Source: Paraburkholderia acidicola
GTDB taxonomy: Bacteria; Pseudomonadota; Gammaproteobacteria; Burkholderiales; Burkholderiaceae
Reading direction: 5' to 3'
Length of the DNA: 64,000 nucleotides
Assembly (NCBI RefSeq): GCF_002362315.1
Contig: NZ_MTZV01000004.1
Span: 434,001 to 498,000 of the forward strand
Shown here: piece after piece, positions 8,525-17,779 of the stretch
Layout of the letters: the number at the start of each line of letters is the position of its first letter
How positions within the stretch are numbered: the stretch's first letter is position 1
Notes under the pieces: model-generated
The model's database searches: none
Told to the model about the DNA's origin: nothing
Seen by the model: the letters and a program-made list of their open reading frames with translations, nothing else
Made by a program: the position numbers and the translations under genes

Positions 8525-9550
8525 TCAGTGTCCCTTGCGTTTCAGTGCGGCATCGAGTCGTGGATAGACACGGCGCGCGTTACATTCGTAGATCTTGTAT
8601 CGGGCGTCCGCGTCGATCGTTGCGGTTTCGATGTAGCGTTTGGTGTCGTCGAAATAGTGGCCGGTTTCAGGATCGACACCGCGAACCGCACCGATCATTT
8701 CGCTCGCGAACAGGATGTTTTCGACGGGAATGACGCGCGTCAGCAGATCGATGCCCGGTTGATGGTAGACGCAGGTATCGAAAAAGATGTTGTTCAGCAG
8801 ATGATCTTTTAGCAGCGGCTTCTTCAACTCTTGCGCGAGCCCGCGGAAACGGCCCCAATGGTACGGAACCGCGCCGCCACCGTGAGGAATGACAAAACGT
8901 AGTGTGGGAAAGTCGTGGAATAGATCTGCGGTCAGACATTGCATGAACGCTGTTGTGTCCGCATTCAGGTAGTGCGCGCCTGTCGTATGGAAACACGCGT
9001 TACAACTCGTGCTGACGTGGATCATCGCAGGGACATCGTACTCCACCATCTTTTCGTAAATCGGATACCAGTAGCGATCCGACAACGGCGGGCTCGTCCA
9101 GTGACCACCCGATGGGTCGGGGTTCAGGTTGATCGCGACGTTCCCATACTGCTCGATGCACCGGGTCAGTTCCGGAATGCAGCTTGCGGCGTCCACGCCT
9201 GGGCTCTGCGGCAACATCGCAGCAGGAATGAAATGGTCGGGAAATAGCTGGCTGACCCTGTAGCACAACTCGTTGCATATCGACGCCCACGTGCTGGACA
9301 CTTCAAAATTGCCGATATGGTGTGCCATGAAGCTCGCGCGCGGGCTGAATACGGTCACGTCCAGACCCCGCTCGCGCATCAGACGAAGCTGATTGCTTTC
9401 GATCGACTCGCGTAGCTCGTCATCGCTGATGCGCAACTCTGACGGACTGGGTGTCTCGGCGGAATGGTTGATGCCCGCGATCTGTCGATTGCGCCATGTC
9501 TCTAGCGCCTTCGGTGCGGTCGTGTAGTGCCCGTGAATGTCGATGATCAT
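8525..9550 (-). CDS. ligJ: 4-oxalomesaconate hydratase (amidohydrolase superfamily)
   Basis: This 341-residue amidohydrolase-superfamily protein matches LigJ, which hydrates 4-oxalomesaconate to 4-carboxy-4-hydroxy-2-oxoadipate. Metal and active-site residues are visible: HGH at His6 and His8, MIHVS with His178, IPHGGG with His223, and SEMIG with Glu282. Length agrees with LigJ (about 340). It is the first gene of the ligJ-ligK pair. A 213-base gap separates it from the divergent DUF4148 gene and should hold its promoter. Related decarboxylases of the same fold (LigW, ACMSD) are possible but less likely given the adjacent CHA aldolase. Confidence 0.87.
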   Translation of the reverse strand: MIIDIHGHYTTAPKALETWRNRQIAGINHSAETPSPSELRISDDELRESIESNQLRLMRERGLDVTVFSPRASFMAHHIGNFEVSSTWASICNELCYRVSQLFPDHFIPAAMLPQSPGVDAASCIPELTRCIEQYGNVAINLNPDPSGGHWTSPPLSDRYWYPIYEKMVEYDVPAMIHVSTSCNACFHTTGAHYLNADTTAFMQCLTADLFHDFPTLRFVIPHGGGAVPYHWGRFRGLAQELKKPLLKDHLLNNIFFDTCVYHQPGIDLLTRVIPVENILFASEMIGAVRGVDPETGHYFDDTKRYIETATIDADARYKIYECNARRVYPRLDAALKRKGH

Positions 9551-9763
9551 GACGTTTCTTCATCCGTGCAATCGTGAAGCATCCAGCGTACTGCGTCGAA
9601 CGCGCTTAAACCGGAAACTGATGATTGCTTCGTGAAGATTAGTATTTCGATTACCGAATCAGCGTCACGTATATCCATCGACATCCGCGTTGAACAGATC
9701 CAACACCGATTACATTTGTATGCTGGTAATCTCTGTTTGCCCAAAACTAAAGTGGAGAACGAC

Positions 9764-10093
9764 ATGACGTCATTGCATACAAGAAAGCTGGCCATCCTGC
9801 TCACATCAGGCGCATTGATGTTCGGTCTGGCCGGGCTCGCGCAAGCCCAGTCCAGCGACGCTGCGGCCACTGCCAGCCCATCCGCCTCAGCGCCTGCTAC
9901 AAAGGCACAACAAAGGGCACAGAAAAAAGCTGAGCGAAAGGCGGCCCGCAAGCAGGCTCACGCGAAGAATGCTGCCGAACTGAAAAAGCTCGAGGCCAAC
10001 GGCTATCACCCGGCACAGAACGATCCGAACTATCCGCAGAACCTGCAAAACGCAGAAAAGAAGGCCAACGCGGCTCAAGCAGCGAGTCAATAA
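9764..10093 (+). CDS. DUF4148-type small exported protein
   Basis: This 109-residue protein has a clear signal peptide (hydrophobic ILLTSGALMFGLAGLAQA, cleavage near residue 28). A very basic Ala/Lys/Arg/Gln helix follows, and then AELKKLEANGYHPAQNDPNYPQ. That closing motif is the signature of DUF4148, a family abundant in Burkholderiales. The start has GGAG 6 bases upstream; a longer in-frame extension upstream lacks both a ribosome site and a sensible sequence. The function of the family is not established; location should be periplasmic. It is probably a single-gene unit, followed by a strong stem-loop. Confidence 0.85.
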   Translation: MTSLHTRKLAILLTSGALMFGLAGLAQAQSSDAAATASPSASAPATKAQQRAQKKAERKAARKQAHAKNAAELKKLEANGYHPAQNDPNYPQNLQNAEKKANAAQAASQ

Positions 10094-10122
10094 AAGCCAC
10101 GCAACTGCAACCGACCCGATCA

Positions 10123-10157
10123 CCCTGGGGATAGCGTCACCAAGCCACTCCCCAGGG
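10123..10157 (+). terminator. Stem-loop after DUF4148 gene (terminator-like)
   Basis: Inverted arms CCCTGGGGA and TCCCCAGGG (9 base pairs) enclose a 17-base loop, starting 30 bases after the stop codon. There is no run of T on either side, so it may be a transcript-stabilising stem or a factor-assisted stop rather than a classical intrinsic terminator. Confidence 0.45.
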
Positions 10158-10383
10158 AAATCCCTTAGGCCACAATCAGGAAACATAGATCGGGCAACCT
10201 ACCGCGACGCACCATCGTGTTGTCGAACAGGCAACGGCTGACCTATAGCTGACCTTTATATTCCGCATTATTCTGGCGAAGCCGCAAAGCGAAAATCGCA
10301 AGCGGCCTTAGTACGCGTTGCCCCATGCAGTGACACCCGATCAACCGACACGCGGCGAAAGCCCCACCCATCGACAGGACCGG

Positions 10384-12036
10384 ATGCACAACGCCCCCCG
10401 CCTGGAAGAAGAAAGCGACTACACGCTAAAGCCGCATGAGCGGCCGATGGTACTGGGCGGACCGGCCAGTCCCGACCATCCGGCGGCGAGACGCTATGGC
10501 TACTTCGCGATCGGCTGTCTGATCTGCATCACGCAGGGGCTCGGTAACGGGCTGGTGTCGGTGAACCTGAATTACGCGCAGGGAACGCTCGGCCTCTACA
10601 GCGACGAAGCGACCTGGCTCACCGCCGCGTATTTCATGGTCTATGCGACCTCGAACCTGATCCTCGTGAAATTTCGCCAGCAGTTCGGTTTGCGGCGCTT
10701 CGTCATTTCCCTGCTCGTCACCTACGTCGTGTTCGCGATGCTGCATGTGTTCACGCGAGGATTCGCCTCGGCGGTGGTGGTGCGGGCCGTCAGCGCGATC
10801 TCCGCAGCCGGCCTTTCGTCGACGGGCATCTACTACATGATGCAGTCGTTCCCAGGACCGAAGAAAATGCTCGGGATGCTGATCGGCATCAGCGTTCCCC
10901 AGCTTGCGACGCCGCTCGCGCGTGTCCTGTCGCCCGGGCTGCTGGAAACGGGCAACTGGCACCGGCTCAACTGGTTCGAACTGGGCATGGCGCTGGCGAC
11001 GCTGGCGGCCGTGATGGCCCTGCCCTTACCGCCGAGCGAGCGCCGCAAGGTATTCGAGCCAGCCGACTTTCTGACTCTCGCCGTGCTGGGATCGGGGCTC
11101 GCACTATTCGTGGCGATCTTCTCCGAAGGCCGGATCGAGTGGTGGACCGAGCGCGTCTGGCTGGGCTGGGCGCTCGCTGGCAGCATCGCGCTGATCACCG
11201 CGGGCCTGATCATCGAGCACTATCGCGTCAATCCGCTGATCAATACGCGCTGGCTGGGCACGCGCGAAGTTGCCCGCATCATGCTGATCGCGGCGGCAAT
11301 CCGCATCCTCCTCTCCGAACAAACCTTTGGCTCGGTCGGTCTGCTGACGCTGTTCGGCATGCTCAACGACCAGATGATCACGCTCAATACGATCATCCTC
11401 GTGGCGTCGATCGCCGGCATCGTGTTCAGTGCGCTGACGCTCGATCCAAAGAATCCCGGCAAGCCGATCGCGATAGCGGCCGTGCTGATCGCGATCGGCG
11501 CCTTCATGGATGCGGATGCAACCAACCTGTCGAGGCCGGAAAATTTCTACATCAGCCAGGGGTTGATCGGCTTCGCCTCGCTGCTGTTCCTCGGGCGGGC
11601 GATGGTGATCGGTGCGGCGCGAATGGTCGTGGGCGGCAGCCAGAATTATCTGGTGAGCTTCATCGTGGTGTTCAACATCAGCCAGAGCGTCGGCGGTGTC
11701 GTGGGCAGTACCTTGCTCGGCACTTTTCAGACGATTCGCGAACGGTTTCATTCGAACGAACTCGTTCAGTCTCTCGTCATGAGTAACCCGGTGGTCGCCG
11801 CGCAGATGCGCGCGGGCGCGGCGCGACTGGCGCAACGCGTGGCACGCGAAGCAAATATTCTGGCCTACAACGACGTATTCCTGCTGGTGGGTGTGCTGGC
11901 CAGCCTGACCGTTGTTTGGGGCGTGATAATCCAGTGGTCGATGTGGCGACGTCGCGAGGTTTCGCCGCTCATCCTTCTCCAGCAGCAAGTGATGAAAGCA
12001 CAACAGGCGCAAGCTAACAGGAAGAGCCCGGAATGA
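10384..12036 (+). CDS. MFS transporter, DHA2 (EmrB-like) family
   Basis: This protein of about 550 residues has a polar N-terminal tail and about 14 hydrophobic segments, the layout of DHA2 drug:H+ antiporters such as EmrB and FarB. The early helices read GLGNGLVSVNLNYAQGTLGLYSDEATWLTAAYFM, matching the EmrB-type start. I prefer the ATG at 10384, with AGGA 4 bases upstream, over an in-frame TTG at 10318. It is the inner-membrane pump of a tripartite system; its stop overlaps the adaptor start by 4 bases (ATGA). It probably expels hydrophobic acids or drugs. No regulator gene is adjacent. Confidence 0.88.
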   Translation: MHNAPRLEEESDYTLKPHERPMVLGGPASPDHPAARRYGYFAIGCLICITQGLGNGLVSVNLNYAQGTLGLYSDEATWLTAAYFMVYATSNLILVKFRQQFGLRRFVISLLVTYVVFAMLHVFTRGFASAVVVRAVSAISAAGLSSTGIYYMMQSFPGPKKMLGMLIGISVPQLATPLARVLSPGLLETGNWHRLNWFELGMALATLAAVMALPLPPSERRKVFEPADFLTLAVLGSGLALFVAIFSEGRIEWWTERVWLGWALAGSIALITAGLIIEHYRVNPLINTRWLGTREVARIMLIAAAIRILLSEQTFGSVGLLTLFGMLNDQMITLNTIILVASIAGIVFSALTLDPKNPGKPIAIAAVLIAIGAFMDADATNLSRPENFYISQGLIGFASLLFLGRAMVIGAARMVVGGSQNYLVSFIVVFNISQSVGGVVGSTLLGTFQTIRERFHSNELVQSLVMSNPVVAAQMRAGAARLAQRVAREANILAYNDVFLLVGVLASLTVVWGVIIQWSMWRRREVSPLILLQQQVMKAQQAQANRKSPE

Positions 12037-13169
12037 ACGAGCCCAAAAATCAATTACCCGCGAGCAACGCCCAGACACCAGCCGCTGCCGCTCCCGCTGC
12101 AACGGCTGAACCGAGCGGCTGGCATCCGCCGAAGAAAAGCCGGCTGACGGTCATCATCATCGTCGTGCTCGCGCTGTGCGCGATCGGTGTGGTGCTGCGC
12201 GCGTGGCGTCTACCGCCCTTTGCCGGGCCCTTCGAAGATACCAACAATGCCTATGTGCGTGGATTCGTGACGACCATCAGTTCGCAGGTGAGTGGCTATG
12301 TCACGAGCGTGCCGGTCGACGATTTCCTCGAAGTAAAGGCCGGGCAGATTCTCGTCACCGTCGACGACCGCATCTATGCGGCGAGGGTTGCGCAAGCCCA
12401 GGCCAATCTTGAGGCGCAGCAGGCGGCATTCGATAATTCCGCGCAATCGCAACGCTCGCGCGAACTGGCGACACGCAGTCAGGATGCGAACATCGCCGCC
12501 GCGCGTGCGCAGCAGGTCCGTGCCGAAGCCGACATGCGCCGCGCAGATGCGCTCGTCAAGGACGGCTCGCTTTCGAAGCGCGAGTACGACCAGACACGTG
12601 CTGCATTGCTCGCGGCGCAGGCCGCGCTGCAACAGGCGGTTGCGGGTCGCTCGATCGGTACCGAAGATGTGCGCACCGTGCTGGTCGCGCGCCCGGGATT
12701 GAAGGCAGCGATCGATTCCGCCAAAGCGGCCCTGCGAAGCGCACAGGTCGATCTCGAGAACACGGTGATTCGTGCGCCTGTCGATGGACAGCTTTCCGAA
12801 GTCGGGGTGCGCAACGGCGACTATGTCACGGCGGGCACGCAGATGATGTCGCTGGTCCCGCACTTCGTCTGGATCGTGGCCAACTACAAGGAAGCGCAGA
12901 CACATCGCATGCGCCCCGGCCAGCCCGTGACGTTCCGCGTCGATGCGCTCGGCGACGCCGAGCTGCATGGTCATGTCGAAAGAATCTCGCCGGCAACGGG
13001 GTCGGAATTTGCGGCGATCAAACCCGACAACGCGACCGGCAACTTCGTCAAGGTGGCACAGCGCATTGCGATCCGCATCAGCGTCGATCCGGGACAGGAA
13101 CTGGCGCAGCGGCTGCGACCCGGCATGTCGGTTGAAACCGCGGTCGATACGCGCGATGGTGACAAATGA
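12033..13169 (+). CDS. HlyD/EmrA-family periplasmic adaptor
   Basis: This 378-residue membrane-fusion protein has a Pro/Ala-rich cytoplasmic tail, then one transmembrane helix (about residues 37-55, LTVIIIVVLALCAIGVVL). A split lipoyl-like domain follows (FEDTNNAYVRGFVTTISSQV near 70 and NTVIRAPVDGQLSEVGVRNGDYV near 245) around an Ala/Gln-rich coiled-coil hairpin (about 120-230). That is the EmrA/AaeA pattern. It links the EmrB-like pump to the outer-membrane channel. Start and stop overlap both neighbours by ATGA, so the three genes are translationally coupled. Confidence 0.9.
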   Translation: MNEPKNQLPASNAQTPAAAAPAATAEPSGWHPPKKSRLTVIIIVVLALCAIGVVLRAWRLPPFAGPFEDTNNAYVRGFVTTISSQVSGYVTSVPVDDFLEVKAGQILVTVDDRIYAARVAQAQANLEAQQAAFDNSAQSQRSRELATRSQDANIAAARAQQVRAEADMRRADALVKDGSLSKREYDQTRAALLAAQAALQQAVAGRSIGTEDVRTVLVARPGLKAAIDSAKAALRSAQVDLENTVIRAPVDGQLSEVGVRNGDYVTAGTQMMSLVPHFVWIVANYKEAQTHRMRPGQPVTFRVDALGDAELHGHVERISPATGSEFAAIKPDNATGNFVKVAQRIAIRISVDPGQELAQRLRPGMSVETAVDTRDGDK

Positions 13170-14584
13170 AACGCCGCGTTCCTGGTCGCGTTTCTAGCTG
13201 TATCTCTGGCCTCGGCGTTGCTCTGCTGCTGACCGCTTGCGCAGGGCCACCCGTCAAAGTCGCCACCGTGCCCGCTGTCGTCGAGCCCGCGGCATGGCAA
13301 GGCGATGCCGCGCAGACGATGTCGCTGGATAAGGACTGGTGGCGGCAATTCGGCGATCCGGTCCTGACCGCCCTGGTCGAAAAAGCGCTGGCCAACAATA
13401 GCGATATCGGCAAGGCAGTCGGCCGCGTGCGTGAGGCGCGCGCAGACGCCAGGATCGCGCGCGCCGCGTTGCTGCCGACACTCAACGCCGCCTTCGATAA
13501 TGCCGGGCGCTCGCAGATTGTCAGTCCGTTTGGTACGCCGCTCCTGCTCAACACCGCACAGTGGGAGTTCGACGCTGCATGGGAAGTGGACCTGTTCGGC
13601 CGGCTGGCGGACCAGCGCGCCGCCGCGCGTGACGCGTATCTCGCCACCGCGGCAGCACGCGATGCCACACGGCTATCGGTCGCCAGTTCGACGGCGAGCG
13701 GCTACATCACACTGCTGAGCCTCGATGCACAGTTGAAGATCGCCGAGGCCACGCTCACTGCGCGCGCGAATTCACTGCGCCTCGCCAAAACAGAATTCGC
13801 GAACGGCTATTCGTCGCGACTGGAATTGCAGCAGGCACAGTCGGAATACGATGCGACCGCGCAACTTATCCCGCAGACGAAGCTCGCAATCACACGCGCA
13901 GAAAATTCGCTGAGCGTGCTCACCGACGATCTTCCCGGCGATATCCCACGCGGCGGTGTGCTCGACAAACTGACCGAGCCGGTCATTCCGCAGACCTTGC
14001 CTTCCGGGTTGTTAAGGCGCCGCCCCGATGTCGCCGCAGCGGAATATCAGCTCGCGGCCGCTGATAAGTCGCTTGCTGTGGCGCGCAAGAACTTCCTGCC
14101 CCAGTTCAATCTGGCGGCTTCGTTCGGGCGCTCCTTCGGCACCGAGCAGATCTATCCGTTCAACATCTGGTCGATAGGCGGGAGCATTCTTGCGCCGCTG
14201 TTCGAAGGCGGCAAGCTGACCGCGCTCGCCGACAAGGCCGGTGCGCAGCGCGATCAAGCCGCCTTTGCGTATCGCGGCACGGCCTTGACTGCGATCAGCG
14301 AGGCGGAGAAAGCGCTCGCAGCAGTTCAGCGTCTGGATGAGCAACTGGTGCTCGCCATCGCGCAACGCGACTCTTTGTCCGAGCAGTTGCGGATTGCTAC
14401 CAATCGCTACCGCGAAGGTTACGCGGGCTATCTGGATCAGCTCGACGCGCAGCGCAATCTGCTTTCTGCGGAACTCGGTGTGGTGCAGTTGCGCGCCGAT
14501 ACGCTCGCGGCACGCGTGACGCTGTATCAAGCGATGGGGGGTGGGTGGAGCGTCGAGATGATCGGCAAGGCGGATGGGGAATAG
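13166..14584 (+). CDS. NodT-family outer-membrane efflux lipoprotein
   Basis: This 472-residue outer-membrane factor of the TolC/OprM group has a lipoprotein signal with lipobox LLTAC (Cys at about residue 25). The conserved WWRQFGDPVLTALVEKALANN start of the mature domain and two OEP repeats of long helices follow. GLLRRRPDVAAAEYQLAAAD at about 275-294 is a hallmark of the NodT family. It ends the EmrB-EmrA-OMF operon, whose product should span both membranes. The next gene is on the opposite strand 71 bases away; I saw no clear terminator there. Confidence 0.92.
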   Translation: MKRRVPGRVSSCISGLGVALLLTACAGPPVKVATVPAVVEPAAWQGDAAQTMSLDKDWWRQFGDPVLTALVEKALANNSDIGKAVGRVREARADARIARAALLPTLNAAFDNAGRSQIVSPFGTPLLLNTAQWEFDAAWEVDLFGRLADQRAAARDAYLATAAARDATRLSVASSTASGYITLLSLDAQLKIAEATLTARANSLRLAKTEFANGYSSRLELQQAQSEYDATAQLIPQTKLAITRAENSLSVLTDDLPGDIPRGGVLDKLTEPVIPQTLPSGLLRRRPDVAAAEYQLAAADKSLAVARKNFLPQFNLAASFGRSFGTEQIYPFNIWSIGGSILAPLFEGGKLTALADKAGAQRDQAAFAYRGTALTAISEAEKALAAVQRLDEQLVLAIAQRDSLSEQLRIATNRYREGYAGYLDQLDAQRNLLSAELGVVQLRADTLAARVTLYQAMGGGWSVEMIGKADGE

Positions 14585-14655
14585 TTGACGCCTTCCTCCG
14601 CATTCGGATCTCGATGTTTCGACCCACTGCGCTGCCAGCCGCTAGAGATCGACAG

Positions 14656-15693
14656 TCATCGCCGCTCTATCGACCAGATAACAGCATGCGATGGAGAGTA
14701 AGGCGTCGCGGATGAACCCGATATCTGGCCGAGATCGTTGATCCCGCTAGCGTTACTTCCATTGCCACCTGGCAGCGTGCCCAGATCGATCATCGCGCCC
14801 CTCTCGTACAGAAACGCATGCGAGTTCCCGCTAGCGTCGGACGACGACCCGACTATCTGACCGCGCTCGTTGATCGAATGAGCGGCACTGCTGCTGCCGC
14901 CGGGCAGTGTACCGAGGTCGGTCATCACACCCCTCTCGTACAGAAACGCGTGCTGGTTCCCGCTAGCAGTAGCCGATGAGCCAACCACCTGACCACGATT
15001 GTTGATCGCGTAAGCGGCACTGCTGTTACCGCCGGGCAGCACGCCCAGGTTGGTCATTGCGCCCTTCTCGAACAGAAACGCGTGCTGGTTGTTGTCGCTT
15101 GTCGTGGACCAGCCGACTATCTGGCCGCGATCGTTGATTGAGTTGGCCGAGCTGTAGTAGCCGCCAGGCAGCGTGCCCAGATTGGTCACAGTGCCTTTCT
15201 CAAACAACACGGCGTGCGACGCCCGGGTTGAGTCGAACGAGTAGCCAACCGCCTGGCCGCGATTGTTAATGCCGTAAGCGGTGCTGTTGTCGCCACCGGG
15301 CAGCAGGCCCAGGTCGGTCACGGCACCTTTCTCGAACAGCGCGGCGTGCGGGTACTGCGTTGCGATAAACGAGTAGCCGACGGCCTGGCCACGTTCGTTG
15401 ATCCCGTAGGCGCCGGCACTGGTGCCACCATCGAACAGGCCGAGGTCGATCACCTTGCCGCGTTCATACAGCGTGGCGTGCTGCTCCCCACTTGCGAGGA
15501 TCGAGTAACCGACCGTCTGGCCGCGCTCGTTGATGGGGCCAGCCGTGCTGAGATCGCTACCGGGTAGTGCGCCGAGATCCTTGATGGTGTAACTCTGGTG
15601 GGCTGCGGCGGGCTGGAAGGCGGCGACTGTGAGCAGGATGAACGCAGTCAGCGTGTGATGCACACGGTTCGTCGGCTTGCATGCGGTTTGCAC
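14656..15693 (-). CDS. HAF-repeat exported protein, seven repeats
   Basis: This exported protein of about 345 residues has a signal peptide ending near PAAAHQ and consists almost entirely of HAF repeats. Each unit is about 44 residues, of the form LPGG-x-S-x-A-x-x-IN-x-RGQ-x-VG-S ... HAFLYE-GxMxDLG. I count seven. I chose the GTG at 15693 because GGAAAGGAG sits 6 bases before it; an upstream ATG at 15735 has no such site. HAF repeats occur in extracellular proteins of unknown function. Seven units of this length suggest a beta-propeller. It is a single gene, convergent with the efflux operon. Confidence 0.85.
   Translation of the reverse strand: MQTACKPTNRVHHTLTAFILLTVAAFQPAAAHQSYTIKDLGALPGSDLSTAGPINERGQTVGYSILASGEQHATLYERGKVIDLGLFDGGTSAGAYGINERGQAVGYSFIATQYPHAALFEKGAVTDLGLLPGGDNSTAYGINNRGQAVGYSFDSTRASHAVLFEKGTVTNLGTLPGGYYSSANSINDRGQIVGWSTTSDNNQHAFLFEKGAMTNLGVLPGGNSSAAYAINNRGQVVGSSATASGNQHAFLYERGVMTDLGTLPGGSSSAAHSINERGQIVGSSSDASGNSHAFLYERGAMIDLGTLPGGNGSNASGINDLGQISGSSATPYSPSHAVIWSIERR
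14659..15588 (-). repeat. Seven HAF repeats (about 132 bp each)
   Basis: Coding repeats of about 44 codons, with the phrases INERGQ, INNRGQ or INDRGQ recurring at regular spacing. Nucleotide divergence between units is moderate, and the last unit is the most altered (INDLGQISG). Confidence 0.8.
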
Positions 15694-15922
15694 GGCGATC
15701 TCCTTTCCTTGGGTGTGCCATGGACCGCAATACAACGCCGGTTCATGTGCTGCACAAAGCGGTACGGCTTGGGTCGCAATGGCGGGTGGGGTCGACAGGG
15801 AGCAGCGTCTTTTTGTGCGGGAAACTGGACATGCAGGCAGACAGAGGTCATCGACCAGTCTAGTTGATGGAATGGTTTCTTCAGCCGATTAAATCGTGAC
15901 GCAAGTCATTGACCATGCACGA

Positions 15923-16720
15923 TTATGACGACGACTCCACAGGAAGCGCGACGGGGACACGCATCCTGTACAAGGAAACAACCTGTATGGCGAGCGCGCA
16001 AAGAATCGCGACACCATAAGCGGCAAACAGATTGAACCGCGTCAACGTCAGGCTCAGTACGTAGAAAAACACAGCAAAGCCGAGGAGCGCCATCACGACG
16101 CCACGCATCAATGGCTGCACTGCAGTGTGACCGATCATGCGGTGACCGAATACCGCGAGGATGATGACCATGAACGGAAACGACGCGAACACACCGCTCG
16201 CTTTAGGCCCGACATATGGCGCGATCAACGTCACGCCGACCACCAGCGCGGCAATAAGCACCATGCGCAAAGGCAAATCCCACCACGGCGGATCGAGCCT
16301 GACGGTTCTAACGGTGTGGTCGGGAATGAGGTTCAGCGCAAGCGTAGCGGACAGGATGGCGATCAGAAACAGGAACGTTTGCGGCAGCGCGCTCCATTGC
16401 AGAAACCCGGCCACGATACAAAAAGTCGTGCACGCGCCCGCGAGCGCTGCAAGCCATCCGCGCGGCGCCAGTCTGTAATAGACAAAACAAAAGGCCGCTT
16501 GCGCAGCCGTCGCGACGAGCGAGCCCGCTGTAGCCTGCGCGGCAAAGGCAGGCCCATGTTCAAGAGCGAGGAACACCGAAATCGGCCCCGATGTGAGCGG
16601 CAACCCGACCAGCAGCCCACCAATCGCCTCTCCCCAACGACGAACAGCAATAGATGCAGCCAGCAGCAACAGCGGCGTAACAGCGAGCTTGAGAACAAGA
16701 AGATTCATGAATGACGGCAC
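15923..16720 (-). CDS. Integral membrane protein of unknown function
   Basis: This 265-residue protein is almost wholly hydrophobic, with seven to eight predicted transmembrane segments and short charged loops. I do not recognise a functional family. The segment WGEAIGGLLVGLPLTSGPISVFLALEHG is the most distinctive and may be the conserved core. The start may be Met1 or Met5 (16708). It is divergent from a LysR gene across 138 bases, so it is probably the LysR target, a common layout for small exporters. That link is inference from layout. Confidence 0.7.
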   Translation of the reverse strand: MPSFMNLLVLKLAVTPLLLLAASIAVRRWGEAIGGLLVGLPLTSGPISVFLALEHGPAFAAQATAGSLVATAAQAAFCFVYYRLAPRGWLAALAGACTTFCIVAGFLQWSALPQTFLFLIAILSATLALNLIPDHTVRTVRLDPPWWDLPLRMVLIAALVVGVTLIAPYVGPKASGVFASFPFMVIILAVFGHRMIGHTAVQPLMRGVVMALLGFAVFFYVLSLTLTRFNLFAAYGVAILCALAIQVVSLYRMRVPVALPVESSS

Positions 16721-16835
16721 AACTCAGAGAATGTCGGCACAGGACGACGTACGCGGGTCGGTAGCTGCTTCGGCGTGGCTACCGGTTAATACTGAGGACA
16801 GCGCCTTCCGCTGACAAACCATTTGTCGTCATACA

Positions 16836-16858
16836 ATGCGTGAGTACGACTCACGCAT
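16836..16858. promoter_or_regulatory. Perfect palindrome abutting LysR start codon
   Basis: Arms ATGCGTGAGT and ACTCACGCAT (10 bp, perfect) are separated by ACG and end exactly where the ATG of the LysR gene begins. A TACAAT-like -10 lies at 16832-16837 and a CTGACA-like -35 at 16811-16816 (15-base spacer). Transcription would thus start inside the palindrome and leave almost no leader. It looks like an autoregulatory operator. Confidence 0.6.
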
Positions 16859-17776
16859 ATGGCTACTGTGTTCGACCGACTTCCTCCTCTGCAAACGCTG
16901 CGCGCTTTCGAAGCAACCGGACGGCTGTTGAGCATGACGCTCGCAGCGGAAGAGCTGCACGTCACTCACGGCGCGGTGAGCCGGCATATCAAGACGCTCG
17001 AGAGTCATCTCGGCACGCCGCTGTTCCAGCGCCTGACCCGACGCATCGTCCTGACCGAAGCGGGCGCCGAATTCCTGCTGGCTGTGACCCGCGTGCTGGG
17101 GGAACTGACGAAGGAATCCGAACGCCTGCGTGCTCATGAAAATGTCGCGCGCCTCAAGATCAACGCGAGTGTTTCTTTTGCAAACAAGTGGCTCGCGCCA
17201 CGGCTGCATCGATTGAAGGCTTTGCATCCGGAACTCGACGTGCACCTCGACGTAACTGACACGCATATCGATCTGAACGACAGCGACGTCGATGTGGCCA
17301 TTCGTTATGGGAGTGGTCGTTATCCACGGGTTCTCGCCGAGCGGATTCTGGAAGAGACCGTGACGCCGGTTTGCAGTCCGGCTTATCAGGCGAAGATGGG
17401 CGGGCTGACTTCAGTAGCGAGTCTTGCGCGGTGTACGTTGCTACACGAGGACCGCATGCTGGCCAACTGGGAGCAATGGTTTGCACTGGCGAACGTGGAC
17501 AGCATTCGTAGCGATCGGGGTTCGGCCTACAGTCACGGGAGCCTCGCTATCGAGGCGGCGATTCGCGGTGAAGGCATCGCGCTGGGGCGTAGCGTGATTG
17601 TGGCGGACGATATTGCGGCGGGATATCTGGTCGCGCCTTTTCCGCAGTTTCGGCTCAAGGCCGAGCGCGGGCATGATCTGCTTTATCGGATCGGTAGTCG
17701 GGATGACGCCAAGGTGTGTGCGTTGCGGGATTGGCTGGCGGATGAAGTGCGGGTGTTTCTTGCGCGTGGGGGGTGA
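16859..17776 (+). CDS. LysR-family regulator, GcvA-like
   Basis: This 305-residue LysR regulator has an N-terminal winged HTH (about residues 9-68, TLAAEELHVTHGAVSRHIKTLESHLGTPLF). The effector domain belongs to the GcvA/AmpR subgroup (VSFANKWLAPRLHRLKALHPELDVHL, then DVDVAIRYGSGRYP). No ribosome site precedes the ATG; that space is filled by a perfect palindrome. The gene is divergent from the membrane protein at 15923 and probably controls it and itself. Its stop is 3 bases from that of the convergent PIN toxin gene. Confidence 0.9.
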   Translation: MATVFDRLPPLQTLRAFEATGRLLSMTLAAEELHVTHGAVSRHIKTLESHLGTPLFQRLTRRIVLTEAGAEFLLAVTRVLGELTKESERLRAHENVARLKINASVSFANKWLAPRLHRLKALHPELDVHLDVTDTHIDLNDSDVDVAIRYGSGRYPRVLAERILEETVTPVCSPAYQAKMGGLTSVASLARCTLLHEDRMLANWEQWFALANVDSIRSDRGSAYSHGSLAIEAAIRGEGIALGRSVIVADDIAAGYLVAPFPQFRLKAERGHDLLYRIGSRDDAKVCALRDWLADEVRVFLARGG

Positions 17777-17779
17777 TGA

